Shown here piece by piece: positions 36,852 to 45,989 of a stretch of DNA of 64,000 bases; position 1 is the stretch's first letter, and each line of letters opens with the position of its first letter. The translations under genes and the position numbers were made by a program. Origin of the DNA: CAVYEM01 sp963767635 (GTDB lineage Bacteria > Vulcanimicrobiota > Vulcanimicrobiia > Vulcanimicrobiales > Vulcanimicrobiaceae); contig CAVYEM010000001.1 in NCBI GenBank assembly GCA_963767635.1, positions 1,116,001-1,180,000 on the forward strand. Direction: 5' to 3'. The notes below the pieces were generated by a model. It was not told where the DNA came from, searched no databases, and worked only from the letters and a program-made list of their open reading frames with translations.

Positions 36852-39800
36852 ATGGCGATGATGCGCCGCACTCTCGCAGTTCTGGTCGCGCTGGCATTGC
36901 TGGCCGGCGCGGCGCCCGCTTTGGCGCAGTCCGACACGGGCGAGATCAACATCGTCGTCCAGGACGCCGCCAGCAAGGCTCCGGTCGTGCTCGCGCGCGT
37001 GCTGCTGGACGGGCCCGTCATCGTGAGCGAGTTTACCGGAGACAACGGCCGGGTTCGGTTCACGGAAGTGCCGGACGGAATTTATCGGGCGCGCGTGTTC
37101 GCGCGCGGCTTTCAAGCGGTGACCTCGGCGAACTTCGAGGTCACGAACGGCCGGGATGTGACGGTGACCGTCGCGCTCGCGCAATCGACGGGCGTGCTCA
37201 AAACGATTGCGTCCGTCGTTGCAAAATCGACGGCAAGCGTTTCGACCACCACGATCGATCAGAACAGTACGCAGCGCCGCCTCTCGGACACGCTTGCGGA
37301 CGCACTCGGGAAACTTTCGGGCGTGAACGTCTCGACGTCGAGCAACGACAGCGATGCCACCCAAACCGTTTCACTCGAAGGCCAAGACGCGAGCCAAACG
37401 GCGCTCACGCTCGACGGCATTCCGCTCAATGCGCCCGGTTCGGCGGGCGATCTGCGAGCCATCGGCACGGATCTCTTTACGCGATCGAGCGTCTCTTTCG
37501 GTCCGCAGGTCGGCGGCCTCGCCGGCGGCGTGAACTTTTCCACGCTGCAGCCCACGCTTTCGTGGAACAGCGAGTTTTCGCTTTCAGTCGGAAGCAACGG
37601 CAAAAACAACTACTCGTATGGCGAGAGCGGAACGCTGGGCAAAGTCGGGCTTGCCGTCATGCGCACGTATCGGATGACGCCCAGCCTGCTGGACGGCATG
37701 AGCTTCTTGGACACGAGCGGTCTGGATTACGTGCACGACGGCGATAGCCAGTCCATCGGCACGATGCTCAAACTGCGTTACCAGCCCAGCGCGTCGCAAA
37801 CCATGACGGGCACGTTCATGAAGACGACCAACGGCTCTGAGCTCGTGTGCGCGCAAATCACCGGCCCGCTGCCCTGCGGGTACGGCCCGAACAACAGCTA
37901 CGACTCGAATTTCAAACTGTTCTCGCTCAGCGACGATGCGCTCATCGGAAATACGCAGGTGCAAGCTTCCGCATACGGCCTGCGAATGGGATCGACGCGC
38001 GACGAACTCGACCGGTACGTGAACGGCGTTGCCGAACCTACCGGCACATCGCAAACGATGAGCACGAATGGTCTGACCTTTAGCGCCATCCTGCCCTCGC
38101 GCGACCGGCACACGATCTCGATAAACGGCTACGAGACGAACAGCGATAGCTCGTTCACGCCTTTGGTTTCGGAAGCCGCGCCCTATGTCGTGCCGGGGCA
38201 GCACGTTTCGTACGCAGCGGTGACCGTCAACGACAGCATTCGCTCCAACACCAAACTGCGCTTCAACGACTCGATCGGCGTGAGCCGCGCGAGCAACGCG
38301 CCCGCCTCGCTGCTGGTGGGGCTGTCAACGCAGTGGAATCCCACTACGGACGATGGTTTTGCGTTCAGCTACAATATCGGCGGCACCGCAGCGCACGCCG
38401 GCCGCTTCGGAGTTCTGAGCGATCCGGCCCAGCTGCGCATCGATTGCAACGGCGACATTGCCTACGGCAACGCCCCGGGCGATCAGCCCGGCGCGAGTTC
38501 CTCGACCTCTGCGCGCCTGAGCTACACGCACAAGACGCGCGCCGGTCTGGTCAGCACGCAGTTCTATCGTCAGGTGCAGCGCGACGTCGTGCTGCCGACG
38601 CAAGTCAACGGCAGCGTCCTCTCCACGATGGGCGTTTTTCCGCCCGACTATTTCGGCCAAGTTCAGCAGACTTTTCAAAATGCGTGCGGGACCGCCGCAC
38701 CGTTTGGACCGGTCAACACGTATTTCGACACACCGATCGGCAACGTACAGAGAGTGTATGAAGGCGCGCAGATCTCAGCGTTCTACACGCTGGGGGACGT
38801 CGTCGTCGAACCGTACTACGACGTGCAAGTCGCAAAAGCACTCAGCGGCGACGTTCGGCTGAACAATCCGTACTCGATCACCATTCCGGCATCGCAGTTG
38901 CCCAACGTGCCTCTGCACCGGGCCGGCATCACGGTGGACTACAAGGCGCCGGGTTCGGCGTTCGAGTGGCTGGCCGACGCGAACTACATGGGCGCAAACA
39001 ATTCGCAGAATCTTCCGGCGTACACGACCGTCGACGCGGGCATCGATGCGCATTTACGCCGCGGCGATCTCGTGTTTGCGGCCAGCAACGTCTTCAACAC
39101 GTACGGCGGCGTCTTCTCGGGTGCGCAGTGGGCTGTCCCCTACACGACACTCGACGGTCAGCAAGTCGCCACCATTGCGCGTCCCAATACACCGCGGCAA
39201 TACTCGATGACGTACACGGTGCGCTTCGGGCAAGGCGCTCCGCAAAGTAACGGGCGTTCGCCCCTGCTCGCGCAACAAGGCCCTGGAGGTCCGGGAGGCG
39301 GCCGCGGGCGCGGTGGCTTCCGTCAATTCGGCGCGCCGCTGCCGGCGACGCCGCCGGCCGATCCCTTTGCGCTCAACGCGACGCCAATCTGCACGGCAGA
39401 CGCGCAAAAAGCGGCGCAGCCGATTCTGACCGGATTGAAAGCCTACGTGGCGCAAATCGACGCGCTCAAGAGTTCCGGGAACTATCCCGCGTCCGTTCCG
39501 CCGGCGAACATTCCCGGTTTGAACGTGCAATACCACGCGCTGGGAACGACGTACGCGCTGACCATTGCGCTCACGCAAACCGCGCAGCTGCGTTCGCTGT
39601 TCGGTTGTACGACGTTCCACGTTGCGGACCAGCAAACCGCGCAACAGCGCAACTTGTACGTTGCCCCGAGCGCAAGCGGCGGCATGTTCTTCCGGCCCGT
39701 CGTTGCGTTCATGCCTGCGGTGGGACTGTATTTCGTGCGGCGTCCGCCGCAGCCGGGCGCGCAGAGTTTCCGCCTGTACAAGTTGCCGTCGACCGCACCA

Positions 39801-40171
39801 AAGACGCCGTTCCAACTGCACGCTGTTTCCGCGACGTGTACGAGCGATCTGCACGCTGCGGCGCAAACCGCGCTCTCGCAACTGCAGGCGCATTTTGGGA
39901 ACAACGCGCCTGCGGCGGCGTGGACGATAACGCCGCACGCCGCCACGGCAGGAACGTGGTTCTCACTTGAACCGGTCGATATCGGCACGGTGCCTGCGCT
40001 GCTGAATTGCGGCCACGTCGCAGCCGCTGCCAAAGCGGATCTGGCTGCCTTAGGGTGGGACGGCGCCGCGCCGCCGAGCTGAGCTATACGCCCAAGCTCG
40101 GCTTGTATTTCGTCATGCCGGAACGCCGTCCGCGGCCCGGCACGCAAAGCAACCCTAACGGACGACCGTAA
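36852..40171 (+). CDS. TonB-dependent-receptor-like outer membrane protein with C-terminal tandem extension, apparent frameshift near 40060
   Basis: Start chosen at ATG 36852, giving signal MAMMRRTLAVLVALALLAGA ending PALAQ. Residues about 27-115 are a carboxypeptidase-regulatory-like domain (APVVLARVLLDGPVIVSEFT). Then comes a plug-like segment (LADALGKLSGVNVSTSSNDS, TVSLEGQDASQTALTLDGIP) and a long beta-barrel ending in QYSMTYTVRF. After a Gly/Arg linker (GPGGPGGGRGRGGF) the protein continues for about 290 residues with two related units: MPAVGLYFVRRPPQPGAQSF and, after a frame change near 40060, KLGLYFVMPERRPRPGTQSN. The stop is then TAA at 40171 instead of 40082. The extension is not usual for the family. 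The ligand is unknown. Confidence 0.8.
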
Positions 40172-41162
40172 CGGTGCTAACCATGCCTTCGCCGGCGTGG
40201 AAGATGCAGTAATAGCGGTATACGCCCGCTTTGGTAAACGTCAGCGAGAAGCGCTGGCTTGGGAAGAACGGACCGGAGTTGACCAAGTGTGAGCCGTCGT
40301 ACGTCGAGCCGCCGGAGGGCGGCGAGAACGGGTTCATCGGCGGCAGCGGTTGTCCGGCAGGCGGAAGCGTGACCGTGTGTGGAGAGTTATTGGCAAGATT
40401 CACCCACGTGAGGGTGGTGCCGACGTGAATGGTCACGTCACCCGAATGCCGCAGGTCGTTATGATCCTTGACGTCGAGAAAGCGCATGACGGTTGAGTCC
40501 GCAGGCGGCCCGCTCGTCAGGCCAGGCGCGATTCCGGCAGCCAAGGTCGTGCCGTGCACGGGGTAGGGAAACAAGGCGATAGATCGTTGACCGGCCCCCA
40601 AGTCGAGCCACTCGTCCTCGGCGCCGACGTGCAGGTAATACCCTTGCGTGTGCGGATACGGCGTGCCGGCCTTCTGGACGACGACCGTTCCAGTCATTTC
40701 CGGTTGGTGCAGCAGGCAGTAGTACACGTACGTTCCCGGCTTGAGGAACTTCAGCGTGTACATATGGCCGCCGAACATCAGCCCGGAGTTGGTGAACGTC
40801 TTACCGTCGTAGTACGTGCTTCCCGACGGGCTTTGCGCTTGGGGGCTGTTGGGCGGCGGCGGCGATTGCCCCGGCGCAAGAAACGTGACGGTGTGCGGTT
40901 CCGCCGAAGCAGTGCGCCAGCGAACGTTGTCGCCGGCATCGATCGTAATGCGGTTCGCGTAAAAGTCGAGATCCTGCACCGCATAATCCACGGTTGACGC
41001 GCCCGATTGAACGGTCCAGGTGGTCGAGGTGCCCGTGGAACTCATGGCCACGCTTTGCGGCATATCCGCGGAATCCGACGTGCTTGGAACGCTGCCGGCC
41101 GTGCCCGCCCCGGCACACGCAGCCAACGCCAATACGCCCACTAAACATAAGATTCTGCGCAC
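40155..41162 (-). CDS. Lipoprotein with two cupredoxin (plastocyanin-like) domains
   Basis: Start is the GTG at 41162, six bases after AGGAGG; the ATG at 41168 overlaps that site. Signal MRRILCLVGVLALAAC has lipobox LAAC. Two blue-copper domains follow. The first has EPHTVTF and TYVYYCLLHQPEMTG; the second has SPHTVTL and VYRYYCIFHAGEGMVS. Each retains the His, Cys, His and Met ligands of a type 1 copper site. A spacer of about 80 residues links them. The protein should be a periplasmic or surface electron carrier or copper binder. Its 3' end overlaps the extended end of the TonB-receptor-like gene by 17 bp on the opposite strand. Confidence 0.88.
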   Translation of the reverse strand: MRRILCLVGVLALAACAGAGTAGSVPSTSDSADMPQSVAMSSTGTSTTWTVQSGASTVDYAVQDLDFYANRITIDAGDNVRWRTASAEPHTVTFLAPGQSPPPPNSPQAQSPSGSTYYDGKTFTNSGLMFGGHMYTLKFLKPGTYVYYCLLHQPEMTGTVVVQKAGTPYPHTQGYYLHVGAEDEWLDLGAGQRSIALFPYPVHGTTLAAGIAPGLTSGPPADSTVMRFLDVKDHNDLRHSGDVTIHVGTTLTWVNLANNSPHTVTLPPAGQPLPPMNPFSPPSGGSTYDGSHLVNSGPFFPSQRFSLTFTKAGVYRYYCIFHAGEGMVSTVTVVR

Positions 41163-41281
41163 TTGCATCCTCCTTCAGGAAAGTTAGCTCACTAAAACAC
41201 GCCCTTGCAACCGAAGAAAGATGCAAAAGAACTATTACCTTGTTTATCGAGAATGCGAGCACGTGGTTGCTTGATGCGGCA

Positions 41282-43327
41282 TTACGGACGCAACTGCTGC
41301 AGCAAAAACGCCGACGTGCGCGAGTCTGCGTCATCCCATGCGTGCCAGCGTAAGAAGCCGTGAATTTCGTTGGGAATCACGTACTCCTGATACGGCACGT
41401 GCGCCAAGCGCAGCCGCGCGACCAAATCGACCATTTGATGAAAGCGCACGTTGCGATCGTCGTCGCCTTGAATGAGCAGCACGGGCGACTTCCAGCTCGA
41501 CACGTAGGCGTCGGGCGATGAACGCCACGCCGTCTTCAAGAATTTCGCGCGATCGATCTGCTGATAACGCTGCTCTCCGGCCTGGCCGAACCATTCCGGA
41601 AACATCGTCCAGTCATGCACGCCGTGCCAGTCGACGCCGGCTTTGAAGATGTTCGAATTCTTTGCCAGCGCCATTGCGGTGAGAAAGCCGCCGTACGAAC
41701 CTCCCCAGATGCCGATGTGGCGAGCGTCGACGTTTGGATCGGTTTGCAGATACCGCGCTCCCGCCAAAACGTCTTGATATTCCGATGCGCCGGCTGGTCC
41801 GGCGTGCGCGGGATGATGAAAGTCGTGACCGTAGCCGATGCCAAGGCGATAGTTTACAGAGAGCACGATGATGCCGCGGCTGGCCAGATACTGATTCTCC
41901 CCGTACGCATAGGTGTAGTAATCCATGTAGTGCCAGGTCGTGAGCATCTGCCGGGGCGGTCCGCCGTGAACGAAGATTACGCCAGGCTTTTTCCTGGGCG
42001 ACGAGCCGGAGTCGAAAATTTGGCCATGCACCAAAGTCCCGTCTTGGGCGCGAAACGATACTTCTTTGGGGACCACCAAACCGTTCGTGGGAAAATCGCT
42101 CGGAATGCGATCCGCGTCGAGCGTGCGTCCGTTGAACGCGATGGTCGTGGGCGCTTTGGATCCTGCCTGCACGTATGCGACGCCGTCCTGCGTTGCGGCG
42201 GGCCACCACTCGCTGTTCGTGCCGCGCGTTACTTCCGAGGGCGTGCCGCCTTCTGCGGATATGCGAAAAACGTGCCGGCGATCGTCGTCGCCTGCGGTCG
42301 TACCGGTGTTCGCGGTGTAGTACAGCGTGCGCAGATCGGGCGATACTGCGGTGTCTTCAACCATGAAGTTTCCCGGCGTGAGCAGACGCGGCGCGCCGCC
42401 CAGCGCGGACACTTCGTATAGATGCGGCCAGTTGCTTTGTTCGGAAATAAACGCGAGCTGCTCGCCGGCCACCCACGTGAGCTGCGGGCCTTTGATCTCA
42501 GGCAGTGAATCGCGCAGTCCGACCCCGCTATGCCACACCTCACGTCCGCTCGCACCCGACGCATCGGCGACCCAAATGGCCCACGGCTGCGGATGATTCG
42601 CAAGCGGGTCCTGGGGCGGTCCTCCGCTGCCCGGAATGCGCACGTACGCGATGCGCGAGCCGTCCGGCGACCATTGCGGTGAAAAATCGCGCGAGGTCGA
42701 GGGCTCCAAATACTGTATTGCCGCAGCGCCCTTGCGGTAGACGCCGATGAAGCTGTGGTCGCCGCGATCCGAGGTGAACGCGAGGGCGTCGCCACGAGGT
42801 GACCACGCGAGGTCGCCGTCTTGTCCGCGATCGAAAAACATGCGCGTCGCGGCAGTGCTGCCGTCGATCGGCGCGGACCATACCGACGAATCGGGATCGT
42901 GCACGAATGCCACCGTCGTGCCGTCGGGTGAGATGACCGGATTGTCGCCGTTGCCTAGCGCTTTGGGCGTTCCGCCCGTAGTCGCCGCCGAAAACACCTG
43001 CATCTGAGGTTCGACCGGACTGTCGTCCGGATCCGGCCACGGACGCTCCGTCCAATTTGCGTCGTGGTCGCCTCCGCGCGCATAGACGACATACCTGCCG
43101 TCTTTTGAAACACTCAGTCCGGTAATCTCTTGTCCGTCGTCGCTTCCCGAGCTCCAGAGCATGTGCGGTGCGTACCGCGGACCTTGCGCGATCCAAACGC
43201 TGCGCACGCCGCGCTCGTCCAGCACGTACGCGATCGTGTGGCCGCCGGGGCCGGACACGAGCGTTGCCGGAAACGGCAGACTCAGCACTTGGCTCACGGA
43301 AAACAACGCAGCGAGAAGAAGATGCAC
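41282..43327 (-). CDS. S9 family prolyl-oligopeptidase-like peptidase
   Basis: About 681 residues. The GTG at 43327 lies eight bases after GGAG and overlaps the upstream gene's end. A signal-like start (MHLLLAALFSVSQVLS) precedes a seven-blade WD40/PD40 propeller (SPDGTTVAFVHDPDSS, SPRGDALAFTSDRGDHS, SPDGSRIAYVRIPGSGG). The C-terminal alpha/beta hydrolase has HGGPPRQMLTTWHY (oxyanion region), nucleophile in GIWGGSYGGFLTAMA, Asp in VLLIQGDDDRNV and His in NEIHGFLRWHAW. This is an acylaminoacyl- or dipeptidyl-peptidase-type serine protease, probably periplasmic. It lies behind a DNA glycosylase-like gene and an M20 amidohydrolase, maybe one operon. Confidence 0.92.
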   Translation of the reverse strand: MHLLLAALFSVSQVLSLPFPATLVSGPGGHTIAYVLDERGVRSVWIAQGPRYAPHMLWSSGSDDGQEITGLSVSKDGRYVVYARGGDHDANWTERPWPDPDDSPVEPQMQVFSAATTGGTPKALGNGDNPVISPDGTTVAFVHDPDSSVWSAPIDGSTAATRMFFDRGQDGDLAWSPRGDALAFTSDRGDHSFIGVYRKGAAAIQYLEPSTSRDFSPQWSPDGSRIAYVRIPGSGGPPQDPLANHPQPWAIWVADASGASGREVWHSGVGLRDSLPEIKGPQLTWVAGEQLAFISEQSNWPHLYEVSALGGAPRLLTPGNFMVEDTAVSPDLRTLYYTANTGTTAGDDDRRHVFRISAEGGTPSEVTRGTNSEWWPAATQDGVAYVQAGSKAPTTIAFNGRTLDADRIPSDFPTNGLVVPKEVSFRAQDGTLVHGQIFDSGSSPRKKPGVIFVHGGPPRQMLTTWHYMDYYTYAYGENQYLASRGIIVLSVNYRLGIGYGHDFHHPAHAGPAGASEYQDVLAGARYLQTDPNVDARHIGIWGGSYGGFLTAMALAKNSNIFKAGVDWHGVHDWTMFPEWFGQAGEQRYQQIDRAKFLKTAWRSSPDAYVSSWKSPVLLIQGDDDRNVRFHQMVDLVARLRLAHVPYQEYVIPNEIHGFLRWHAWDDADSRTSAFLLQQLRP

Positions 43328-43329
43328 GG

Positions 43330-43851
43330 TCAATACTCCGTCGAGAGGCCTTTGCGGCGAGCTTTTTCGACCATCTCCTGCATTCGCGGGTGTTCCCCCG
43401 GGATCGTCCGGACCCAGCGCTCGAACACCGGCACGGGTTCTCCGACCAGAAACAGCAGATACCAGACGTTCATTTCACCCATGAACTTGAAGTTCTTGCG
43501 AATGTCCTTGCTCAGCGAGGGATAATCGGAAAACGATCGCAGATGCGCTTGGAATCCCCCGCGCGAGCGATCGATCTCCAGCAACGTGCGCGCGTTGTCG
43601 ATTGTCGCGTGAATCTTACGCGAGCTGTGCAGAATCCCTTCGATTTGCATGAGCCGCTCGACGTCCGCTTCTCCGTAAAGCGCAACGCGTTGCACGTCGA
43701 AGTCTTCAAAGGCACGCAGATATGCGGGCCAATGCCTGGCGATGCCCGCCCAGCTCAAGCCCGCTTGAAACACCGCGCGCGTCATCACTTCCAGATAGTC
43801 GCGCAGCGCAGGCTGCGCGATGCGCTCGGGGATCGCGTCTTCGGGCGCCAC
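43330..43851 (-). CDS. DNA-3-methyladenine glycosylase I (Tag)-like protein
   Basis: 173 residues from a GTG four bases downstream of the M20 stop. The text matches the Tag fold: LEVMTRAVFQAGLSWAGIAR, HWPAYLRAFEDFDVQRVALY, GEADVERLMQIEGILHSSRK, with a C-terminal FKFMGEMNVWYLLFLVG. Tag excises 3-methyladenine from DNA. The usual zinc-binding N- and C-terminal Cys/His residues are not seen, so this is a divergent member; catalysis is not certain. The gene overlaps the following S9 peptidase start by about 4 bp if the upstream TTG is used. Confidence 0.75.
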   Translation of the reverse strand: MAPEDAIPERIAQPALRDYLEVMTRAVFQAGLSWAGIARHWPAYLRAFEDFDVQRVALYGEADVERLMQIEGILHSSRKIHATIDNARTLLEIDRSRGGFQAHLRSFSDYPSLSKDIRKNFKFMGEMNVWYLLFLVGEPVPVFERWVRTIPGEHPRMQEMVEKARRKGLSTEY

Positions 43852-43855
43852 GTCT

Positions 43856-45035
43856 TTAAGGGGCGTTGGCAGGTGCGTCGAAGGCGAGGCTCGCCATCAT
43901 GGCAACGCCCGTAGGCAGCGCTGCTTCGTCGATATCGAACGTGCTCGAGTGGTGAGGGCTTGCCGTACGGGGTTCCTTCGCGGCGCCGACCGTGTAGAAA
44001 CACGACGGCACTTGCTGCGCGAAGAATGAAAAATCTTCGGCGCCCGTGAGTTTCTCGCGCCGTGACGACGCGCTGCGAACCGAAGGTGCGTTCGGCGAGC
44101 GCGCGCACGTAGCGTGCCTGCTCCGGATCGTTCGACGTGACCGGATATCGCCGCAGGTAAGTGAAATCATAGGCCGCACCCATCGCATCGCAGCACGATT
44201 TGAGCACGCGCTCGATTCGCTCGGGCATCGCGTCGCGTACGTCGTCCGAAAACGCGCGAACCGTTCCCAGCATGCGCACCGTACGCGGAATGACGTTGTG
44301 TATCGTGCCGCCATGGATGGATCCGACCGTCACGACGGCCGGCTCGAGCGGATCGACGTGGCGCGCGACGACTTGCTGCACCGACGTGATAAAATTCGCG
44401 GCGGTGTAGATCGGATCGATCGCATCGTGCGGCGCCGACCCGTGACCGCCTTTGCCCAGCACGTCTATTTCGATCGAATCGCTGGAAGCGTAAAAGGGGC
44501 CTTCGCGCACGCCGATCAGGCCGGTCTCATACTTGGTGCTCAAGTGCAGACCGTACGCCCGTTCGATTCCGAAGCGATCGATCACGCCTTCCTCCACCAT
44601 GAGCCGCGCGCCGCCTTCGCCTTCTTCGGCAGGCTGGAACAACAAGCAAACCGTGCCGGTCAGACGGTCGCGACCGAGCGCGATCAGCTCGGCGGCGCCC
44701 AGCAGCATGGCGACGTGCCCATCGTGTCCGCAAGCGTGCATTTTGCCGTCGGAACGCGAGCGATACTCGCAGGCATTTTCTTCAAGGACGGGCAGCGCGT
44801 CCATGTCGGCGCGCAGCATGACCGTGCGGCCGCCCGGCGTTCCGCGCATCACGCCGACGACACCCGTTTTGGCGATGCCGGCGTGAACCTCGAATCCCAG
44901 CCGCTGCAAACGCTCGGCAACGACCTCGGCCGTGCGGCGTTCCTGGAAGCCCAGTTCGGGGTGCATGTGGAAGTCGCGCCGCAGCGCGACGACCTGGGAG
45001 CGCAACTGCTCGGAAATTTCGACGGCCGGCATCAT
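43856..45035 (-). CDS. M20 family amidohydrolase (hippurate hydrolase/IAA-amino acid hydrolase-like), apparent frameshift near 44060
   Basis: About 393 residues from ATG 45035 (MMPAVEISEQLRSQVVALRR). Metal-ligand motifs occur in order: RRDFHMHPELGFQERRTAEV, LRADMDALPVLEE, KMHACGHDGHVAMLLGAAEL, LLFQPAEEGEGGARLM and LHLSTKYETGLIG. The dimerisation domain follows (GKGGHGSAPHDAIDPIYTAA). The frame must change around 44060 (SQRVVTARE to KLTGAEDFSFFAQQVPSCFY), after which the last catalytic His lies in SPHHSSTFDIDEAALPTG. The family cleaves N-acyl amino acids in the cytosol. There is no signal peptide. Next comes the Tag-like gene, 4 bp away. Confidence 0.88.
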
Positions 45036-45095
45036 GGCAGGGACTTTTGTCGGAAATGAAGCATACCCTCGCACACGCTGAAGGCCATGCAGTAA

Positions 45096-45527
45096 ATGAC
45101 CAAGGACGATCTGTACGGGCAATATGCCGGATATCACATAGATGTCCGGAATAGGCGCGCGCACGCGATCGGGATTCCGCTCATCGTGTTGGGACTTCTC
45201 GGGCTGCTCTCGTTGGTACGGTTCGGTCCGGTCGATTCGGCGGTCGTGGCCGCCGTCGGGGTCCTACTCTATTATGCTGCGATCGACGCACGCGGCGCTT
45301 TGGTGTCGGCTGTTGCGTTCGCCATTCTGTACGGGATTGCGATCCATCTGCCGTGGCAAGGTTTAGTTGGGGCCTTCATCCTCGGATGGGGCTTCCAATT
45401 CGTCGGTCATCGTCTGGAAGGCAACAAGCCCAAGTTTCTGGAGAACGCGGTGTACCTGTTCATCGGTCCACTCTATTTCTTTCACGAAATTTTCGTTTCG
45501 TTAACCTCTTCCAGACGCACAACTTGA
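45096..45527 (+). CDS. DUF962 (Mpo1-like) membrane protein
   Basis: 143 residues with four hydrophobic segments. The conserved parts of the Mpo1/YGL010w family are present: YAGYHIDVRNRRAHAIGIPL near the N-terminus and WGFQFVGHRLEGNKPKFLEN followed by AVYLFIGPLYFFHEI. Yeast Mpo1 is an Fe2+-dependent dioxygenase acting on 2-hydroxy fatty acids; the four histidines needed (two in YHIDVRNRRAH, two later in GHRLEG and FFHEI) are visible. Bacterial members are poorly studied. It is divergent from the M20 gene. Confidence 0.82.
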   Translation: MTKDDLYGQYAGYHIDVRNRRAHAIGIPLIVLGLLGLLSLVRFGPVDSAVVAAVGVLLYYAAIDARGALVSAVAFAILYGIAIHLPWQGLVGAFILGWGFQFVGHRLEGNKPKFLENAVYLFIGPLYFFHEIFVSLTSSRRTT

Positions 45528-45556
45528 TTGCATCGATCAAAACCGCGTGGTAGGAT
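45528..45556 (+). promoter_or_regulatory. Sigma-70-like promoter for the zinc-ribbon gene
   Basis: TTGCAT (45528-45533), 17-bp spacer, TAGGAT (45551-45556). It lies just after the DUF962 stop and about 100 bp before the zinc-ribbon start, which would leave a leader of roughly 95 bases. Confidence 0.5.
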
Positions 45557-45657
45557 TGCCGGGTAAATCTGGTTTCGAAGTCCGCAAGTTCCGTTTCTTT
45601 TAGGCGCTAGGCGAGTCGAATCAGGCCCAACAACCACGTCATAAGGAGTCTCGTTTA

Positions 45658-45978
45658 GTGTACGTTGATGAAATGTTGAATTGCGTTGACTGCGGACATC
45701 AGTTCGCGTTTACCGCCGGTGAACAGCAATTCTACGCCAGCAAAGGCTTTCAAAACAAACCCAATCGGTGTCCCGATTGCCGTCAGGCCCGCAAGCAAAT
45801 GCGGTCCAGCTCCGGTGGCGCGGGCGGCGGCATGGGTGGCGGCGGCGGTCAGCGCCGTGAAATGTATCAAGCCACGTGCAGCCAGTGCGGCGGCGTAGCA
45901 GAAGTTCCGTTCCAGCCGCGCGGCGACAAACCGGTGTATTGCCGCGATTGCTTCCAATCACGGCCCAGCTACCGCTAA
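45658..45978 (+). CDS. Small double zinc-ribbon protein
   Basis: 106 residues from a GTG nine bases after AAGGAG. Two four-cysteine sites: CVDCGHQF with CPDCRQAR, and CSQCGGVAEV with CRDCFQS. The two are separated by a Gly-rich flexible segment (SSGGAGGGMGGGGGQRR). The CxxCGxxF...GF..P.RCPDCR pattern is the CxxC zinc-ribbon found in many small bacterial proteins and in DEAD-box or cold-shock related contexts. Likely nucleic-acid or protein binding. It has its own promoter and converges with the symporter gene, 11 bp between the stops. Confidence 0.88.
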   Translation: MYVDEMLNCVDCGHQFAFTAGEQQFYASKGFQNKPNRCPDCRQARKQMRSSSGGAGGGMGGGGGQRREMYQATCSQCGGVAEVPFQPRGDKPVYCRDCFQSRPSYR

Positions 45979-45989
45979 ACCAACTAGGT

